DNA of 64,000 nucleotides from contig CP136064.1 in the NCBI GenBank assembly GCA_032622095.1, forward strand, positions 130,249,605-130,313,604, given 5' to 3'. Position numbers and translations under genes: made by a program. This stretch comes from Siphonodentalium dalli. Its lineage: Eukaryota > Mollusca > Scaphopoda > Gadilida > Siphonodentaliidae. The notes beneath the pieces were generated by a model that was not told the DNA's origin, made no database searches, and was given only the letters and a program-made list of their open reading frames with translations. Below, in pieces: positions 58,841 to 64,000 of the stretch. The first letter of the stretch is position 1. Every line of letters starts with the position of its first letter.

Positions 58841-58877
58841 TATGTTCAACAAATGATCATGAGTCATTTGTTGAACT
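58841..58877. repeat. Hairpin at the border of family D
   Basis: Perfect 13-base arms GTTCAACAAATGA/TCATTTGTTGAAC with a short loop lie immediately before the family D block. Confidence 0.8.
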
Positions 58878-60011
58878 TATTATACCCACTTTAAAAAAAA
58901 AGGGGGGTATACTGTTTTGCACCTGTCCGTGCATCCGTGTGTCCGTGCGTGTGTGCGTCCGTCCGTACGTTCGTCCGATGTCTGTTCATGTCATACATAA
59001 CTTGAACAGTAGTGCTCGGATCTCATTAAAATTAGGTATGGATGTTCACTACTATGAGGACATTAAATAGAGGGTTCCATCGTTTTGTTCAGATTTTCCA
59101 TTCTAGAGTTATTCATCTTTGTTTATCTGGAAATGTTGGCTTTTTGGTCAGTCTGGTGTCTGTTCATGTCATAACTTCAACAGTTGTGCTGGGATTTTAA
59201 TGAAATTTGGTATGGATGTTCACTACTATGAGGACATTCAATAGTGGGTTCCATCGTTTTGTTCGGATTTTCCATTCTAGAGTTATTCACCTTTGTTTAT
59301 CTGGAAATGTTGGCTTTTTGGTCAGTCTGGTGTCTGTTCATGTCGTAACTTCAACAGTTGTGCTGGGATCTCAATGAAATTTGGTATGGATGTTCACTAC
59401 TATGAGGACATTAAATAGAGGATTTCATCGTTTTGTTCGGATTTTCCATTCTAGAGTCATACATCTTTGTTTATCTGGAAATGTTGGCTTTTTGGTCCGT
59501 CTGGTGTCTCAATAAAATTAGGTATGGATGTTCACTACTATGAGGACATTAAATAGAGTGTTCCATCATTTAGTTCAGATTTTCCATTCTAGAGTTATTC
59601 ATCTTTGTTTATCTGGAAATGTTGGCTTTTTGGTCAGTCTGGTGTCTGTTCATGTCATAACTTCAACAGTTGTGCTGGGATCTCAATGAAATTTGGTATG
59701 GATGTTCACTACTATGAGGACATTAAATATAGGGTTTCATCGTTTTGTTCGGATTTTCCATTCTAGAGTCATACATCTTTGTTTATCTGGAATTTATGGA
59801 AATGTTGGTTTTTTGGTCCGTCTGGTGTCTGTTCGTGTCGTAACTTCAACAGTTGTGCTGGGATCTCAATGAAATTTGGTATGGATGTTCACTACCATGA
59901 TGACATTCAATAGAGGGTTCCATTGTTTTGTTCGGATTTTCCATTCTAGAGTTATTCATCTTTGTTTATCTGGAAATGTTGGCTCTTTGGTCCATCCGAT
60001 CTCTGTTCAGG

Positions 60012-61189
60012 CAGGCCTCAGCTTGCAGGTTGAGAATAGGGAGAAGTGACTTCTCCCTCTGGCAGAAATAGGGAGAAGTGAGAGAAAAATAGGGAGAAGT
60101 GAGAGACTGGAGAATAATTTCATCTGATAATTTATTTAATATGAGGTTAAACCACAGTCCCTAGGAATCACTGTTAGTTGAATAAAATATTATTTAATAA
60201 TATTAAATCAATATATTATAGTTAGTTATTATATTAATATATATATATGTTATCTGTATAGAAGAGGTAATGTATCTAGATCTATTTGTTATATTTTAAT
60301 CAAATTTAATATTATATGGACAGTGATTCCTAGGACTGTGGTTAAACAAATGAAAAAAACATTATCATGGAAATAAATTCAAATTTTTCATTTAAATGTA
60401 ATATAGATTGTTTGTTGCATTTGGTTTGCATATATATGCCACAATTAACGGCCTTGAGTCTTGACATCGACTACCGAGTGTCTCTAATTTAGTCTAAAAT
60501 CACTGAATCATTGGGAATAAAATTACGATTTTCCGGTTATGGATCACGTTTTATTTCGAACAAGGCAATACAACGATTAAAACTTTATTTGCAATCTATA
60601 AAATGGTGCTCTCGGATAATTTTGTCGTCAAATATATTCAGTAACATCAGGTAACATCGGATAATTTAAAGGGAGTACGGATTCAATAGAATTATTTGAG
60701 GTCCGTTCGATTAGCATTCTGTTATTGCGTAAAAACACGGAATACCACAAAGACGGAAACGGAACTAAAACAAACAATTTTTTTAAATCGGCAATATAAT
60801 AATAATTTGAGTCGGCGGTTTTAAAGCAGTCAGTCGGGACGAGTAGAAATTTACCAACACTTTATTAAGTATGGGCAAAACGGAAGGCTTCTTTGTTTGA
60901 TATATTATAATCCTTGTCTGGACATTGAAGACCGCATTTACTTACTCAGCGCTGTTAAACAAAAGGAGTCGACCTTGTGTCAACATTTTGTCACTGTTTG
61001 ACTCGCAGGCGATATATTCATAATTGATTTGTAACACTATAGCATGCATGGCTTATCGCTTACTACAGCTGTAGGATAATTTTGGGAAAATCGGAGGGCG
61101 ACTTCACTTCTCCCTGGCGCGAAACTAAGGCGACTTCGAGGCGTCGAGGGCGACTATTTCGCCCTACTCGCCTGGTAAGCTGAGGCCTG
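60012..61189. mobile_element. hAT element with exact 8-bp target duplication
   Basis: The ends 'CAGGCCTCAGCTTGCAGG' and 'CCTGGTAAGCTGAGGCCTG' are inverted. TGTTCAGG is duplicated exactly at 60004-60011 and 61190-61197. The left subterminal region has three 'ATAGGGAGAAGTGA' repeats. The right has 'ACTTCACTTCTCCCTGG' and CGACTTCGAGGCGTCGAGGG. No transposase is recognised. A second inverted-repeat element lies inside (60145-60346). Confidence 0.9.
60145..60346. mobile_element. Nested ~200-bp inverted-repeat element
   Basis: The left arm 'GTTAAACCACAGTCCCTAGG' + AATCACTGT (60145-60173) and right arm ACAGTGATT + 'CCTAGGACTGTGGTTAAAC' are near-perfect complements of ~28 bases flanking AT-rich DNA. 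The target duplication is not resolvable. Confidence 0.75.
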
Positions 61190-61330
61190 TGTTCAGGTCA
61201 TAATTTTGTATGGATGTTCACCACTATGAGGACATTTAGTGGCACATTCAACTGTTTTGTTTTGGTTTTTTGTTCTATAGTTATTCATCTTTGTTTATAT
61301 GAAAGCTGATTTTTTGGTCCATCTGTCTGA

Positions 61331-62370
61331 GTATAGCAGTCATAAGTTATAGATATGCCCAGTCTAGGCGGTATGCCACAAGGGAGTATGCACCGGACGA
61401 GCCCTCAATAGAGAACCGTGACCGTCACAAGATTTGCGTTAGCTTGTGTTCTCTAAAATTCAAGTTATAGATGATTTCTGTTTGTTAGCATCCCCCAGTG
61501 GATGTTATGGGCTTCATATATATATCCAAAGTTACGACAAATTTCTATGAGTAGCAGTGAATTTTCTTAACCGACTGACAAATACCGAGTAATTTCCCAA
61601 TAACATTTGAAATTCTGACTATAAACAGACCTTCACTTGTGCAACCATTTCTCCTTCTTTTGGAATGATGCGAGGAAACACGTCGCAGAAAGATTGCTTT
61701 GAGTATGATGATATCATGAAAATGAGCAAAAATGCAAATAATCTGATACTTTACTCGGTAGAGAATGTAAATAAAACTCAGCAGAGAACCAAATCGCCAG
61801 GAGTAGTATCCCCACAGTGCCGATCATATCATATTAGAAAAACACAACATCTGAAATACACACAATTCTAAATATTTACTCCTTAATTTGGAGTTATTTG
61901 CCAAAAAAACAAACAGCAATGATTTCATCAATGAGAGTTGCTGCATGTAATATGCATATAAGAATGACATTGCGGGCTGCCAATTTGGACATAAAAGTTA
62001 TGAAAATATATGTAACTCCTAGTACATTATTCTGTAATCACATCCGATCACGATAAAACTAGTGAACAACCTGTTGGATGCTGATGATTTCCATCTGCAA
62101 AGTCAAATTAATGTTATATTATCTATGGGTTGGAGCATAGACAGTCTACCTGAAGATGGCTGCTTAATTATTTGCACCTGCTCCTGTCATAAGGTCACAG
62201 CCATGACAATAGCTTTAATGACATTACAGGTGTTCAGGACAATGATTTGCTGCTTATTTTATTTTTTTTATGAACCAGAATATGAAGGCAGAAATTCCTT
62301 GATTAATCGACACATTTTAATACAGTGTTTTTGTTAATTAATTAGCACCACTCTACTTAATTATTGGTGC
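61331..62370. other. Non-coding
   Basis: No gene or clear element is seen. Confidence 0.4.
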
Positions 62371-62375
62371 CTAAT

Positions 62376-62407
62376 TATATAAGCACCTACCTCTGAGCAG
62401 TTCATTC
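62376..62407 (+). promoter_or_regulatory. Possible TATA box and initiator upstream of the intronless ORF
   Basis: TATATAAG (62376-62383) is followed about 26 bases later by TCATTC (62402-62407), an initiator-like match. The spacing fits an RNA polymerase II core promoter about 175 bases before the ATG at 62581. No experimental support. Confidence 0.4.
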
Positions 62408-62580
62408 TGCCTCTGGCAGGGAGTGGAGCGAACCAGTCAGAATTGCTTGGCTGCATTAGTTCCTCTCTGTCAGAGCATTGGCACGAGTGAGTTGTGCGGT
62501 CTGTAACCTTTATTGGAAGCAACCGCCCTCGTGCTAATGCCGGCGAGTGAGACGGTTTTGGATTGGGCTTAGGACGGACA

Positions 62581-63516
62581 ATGGAGCTAATCCCTGATGC
62601 CGCGTTAGCTGCTATGCAGAGAAGTCGGATTGTGGACGCTGTTAGTTGGACACTCCAAGCTGACAGGGGCTCTCTGGTTCTCTGCGTAGAATTCCGGACA
62701 GAAGATGCTGGCATCCAGAGGTCTTCTGCCACGGACAGGAACGCCAAGACCAGCCGTAACATGAAGAAGGGGCCTCCTAAGAGAAAGACGCCAGCTCGAA
62801 GGAGAAGGGACGCCGCCAGACGGGCGAAATGGAAGAAAAAGAAGGGGGTGACTGTTGATCTGCCGGTCACCCCTCCCCATGTGGTTCAGCCATCCAGTGT
62901 CACAGCCGGCAGGCCGGAGTTGTCTGAGAGACGCCCAGACGACCCGGCCTGCATGGAGACAGGTGACATCAGACCAGCTAGCAGGGACTTCGTTGATCTG
63001 CCGGAGGTCCCTGCTGTCGGCACAGAGACGAGCGGAGACAGGGACGCGGATACCACCCCCGATGTTCCTGTCGCCAGTTTCGACGTGGAGATGGAAACAC
63101 CACCCAGCCATTCTCCACAAGGGACGGAAACCACCACCTCCGTCCCTCCGACGCCGAAGTACGAGGAGAAGCCGGCGTCACCAACACCACATCAGATCGA
63201 ACAAGAGCGTGATGTCCTCAAATCCTCGATTATCGAACACCACGAAGCAGGAATGAAATATCCAATCACCAACCGCGAATTCTTCCTGCTGAGGGATCGC
63301 CACATATACAGAGGTCCAGACGAGCGGGACCCTGCACAAGGAATCATCAAAATAAAAGGAGAGAATATACACATATCCAGAAACCCTCCACCACGGGGAA
63401 AGCAGAAACAAACAGAAGAAATCTCCAGTTCCGACTCAGACCCAGCCACAGCAACAACAACAGGAACATCAAACCGACGAAAAAAGAAAGCTAACAAAAC
63501 CACAAAAAAAAAATAG
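62581..63516 (+). CDS. Uncharacterised basic 311-residue protein, probably a mobile-element ORF
   Basis: The ORF is intact and intronless, and GC-richer than its surroundings. The ATG at 62581 (ACAATGG) is chosen as the first ATG in a good context. Residues ~1-40 (MELIPDAALAAMQRSRI..., 'VSWTLQADRGSLVLCVEF') may fold as a small alpha/beta segment. Residues ~62-88 are strongly basic ('KRKTPARRRRDAARRAKWKK'), a nucleic-acid binding or nuclear-targeting stretch. Residues ~95-210 are Pro/Thr/Glu-rich and probably disordered. ~230-275 ('MKYPITNREFFLLRDRHIYR', 'IIKIKGENIHISR') look ordered. The tail is Ser/Thr/Lys-rich. The combination of W-x-L...R segment and K-x-P-x-RRRRDAARR block resembles ORF1 or Gag-like proteins of invertebrate mobile elements (pattern memory). 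No RT or transposase follows. A single-exon host gene is the alternative. Confidence 0.5.
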   Translation: MELIPDAALAAMQRSRIVDAVSWTLQADRGSLVLCVEFRTEDAGIQRSSATDRNAKTSRNMKKGPPKRKTPARRRRDAARRAKWKKKKGVTVDLPVTPPHVVQPSSVTAGRPELSERRPDDPACMETGDIRPASRDFVDLPEVPAVGTETSGDRDADTTPDVPVASFDVEMETPPSHSPQGTETTTSVPPTPKYEEKPASPTPHQIEQERDVLKSSIIEHHEAGMKYPITNREFFLLRDRHIYRGPDERDPAQGIIKIKGENIHISRNPPPRGKQKQTEEISSSDSDPATATTTGTSNRRKKKANKTTKKK

Positions 63517-63650
63517 ATCATTTCCATTTTCATGCTCACCAATTCATGTTTTGTAAAATTCATAACATGTACTCATTAAATTTCATAAGTGGGTTGTAGG
63601 AGAGTGGTTCCGCCCCTTTCAAATCTTCCCGGGAGAAATCCCAAACCCCT

Positions 63651-63672
63651 AATAAAAAAATTAAAAAATTAA
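63651..63672 (+). terminator. Polyadenylation signal and A-rich tail after the ORF
   Basis: AATAAA (63651-63656) begins an A-rich stretch (AATAAAAAAATTAAAAAATTA), 135 bases after the stop codon. This could be the 3' end of the transcript, or the genomic A-tail of a retrotransposed copy. Confidence 0.45.
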
Positions 63673-63951
63673 TTCTGCATATGTGTGATCATGAAGCTGA
63701 CTTCAATCACCCATCATAATTCTCTTAGGCAGTAAATGCAGCATACTTTTGACAGGTATGCTATTCCCATTTGGTACACATGTATGTGGGATTCAGACCA
63801 TTTTTAGGCAGTACACCGGATTCACACCCCGCTGTTAGCCAGTATTCAGGATTGATACCCGCATCTTAAATGGTATTCTAATTTCAAATAAAAGGCTGGT
63901 TCGCGACTTTGATGGGTCAAATTGTGATATCTGTTATCTAGAATGGGCCTT
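63673..63951. other. Non-coding
   Basis: No feature is recognised. A loose ~40-base repeat of 'GGCAGTA...ATTC' phrases occurs at 63720-63880. Confidence 0.35.
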
Positions 63952-64000
63952 TTTTAGCTCAACTTGACAAAGTCAAGCTTGAGCTATTGCCATGGGTTGG
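63952..64000 (+). repeat. Start of a modular family B copy (cut by window end)
   Basis: 'TTTTTTAGCTCAACTTGACA' and 'TGAGCTATTGCCATGG' are the inverted form of the family B end at 48310-48350. Confidence 0.75.

Larger units (their letters stand above)
58879..61330 (+). repeat. Modular repeat family D, ~178-bp tandem units, split by a hAT element
   Basis: The border 'TATACCCACTTT' ... 'GGGGGGTATA' can pair. It is followed by 'CCGTCCGTACGTTCGTCCG' and then units with 'GGTATGGATGTTCACTACTA', 'TTCCATTCTAGAGTTATTCA' and 'CTGGAAATGTTGGCTTTTTG'. Unit starts at about 58978, 59155, 59330, 59503, 59640, 59820 and 59997 set the period. The fourth unit is internally deleted. The seventh is interrupted at 60011 and resumes at 61198. 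Confidence 0.85.

Noticed and set aside
62361..63563. Long minus-strand and alternate-frame ORFs overlapping 62581-63516
   Set aside because: They are shadows of the GC-rich plus-strand ORF. They have low-complexity composition and no domain.

Overview
This is animal genomic DNA, AT-rich and dominated by mobile elements. The style suggests a marine lophotrochozoan, most likely a mollusc. The signs are many modular repeats ending in (CCGT)n-type stretches and short palindromes, tandem 'CATCTACATGTCAA' and 'AAGATGGC' units, a Ngaro-like retrotransposon and a tRNA-derived SINE. The species assignment is inference.

The one conventional host gene I can recognise is on the minus strand. It is a class VII unconventional myosin (MYO7A-like). 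A tiny first coding exon (23553-23570, six codons, MVILSR) and a second exon (8776-9036, 87 codons, the SH3-like N-terminal part of the motor head) join in phase 0 across a 14.5 kb intron. The P-loop exon and the rest of the gene must lie beyond base 1. Upstream on the minus strand there is a splice acceptor at 23622 and a speculative non-coding exon at 50399-50478. Much of the window would then be 5' intron and flank of this gene.

Layout. 1-4485: decayed Ngaro/DIRS-type tyrosine-recombinase retrotransposon with split direct repeats A1-B1-A2-B2. 5.7-12.4 kb: modular repeats, myosin exon 2, and a SINE carrying a palindromic MITE. 12.9-18.9 kb: two TTAA-flanked MITEs, a minisatellite, a 637-bp tandem duplication and modular repeats. 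20.4-22.5 kb: an inverted-repeat element interrupted by a hAT element with transposase remains. 23.5 kb: myosin exon 1. 24.8-26.7 kb: three head-to-tail elements built on a GC-rich ~122-bp repeat. 29.0-29.9 kb: hAT-like element. 30.7-44.2 kb: modular repeat families plus MITEs. 44.2-48.6 kb: a TTAA-type element and a hAT element with three levels of nesting. 52.9-55.3 kb: TA-flanked MITE, a long-inverted-repeat element and a foldback-like element whose arms are 15-bp tandem repeats. 55.4-61.3 kb: modular repeats, one split by a hAT element with an 8-bp target duplication. 62.4-63.7 kb: an intact intronless 311-codon ORF with TATA box and polyadenylation signal, probably a mobile-element protein.

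The window is therefore mainly a record of nested transposition around the 5' part of a myosin VII gene. Element classes are assigned from terminal repeats and target-site duplications read directly. Superfamily names are inference from those signatures.
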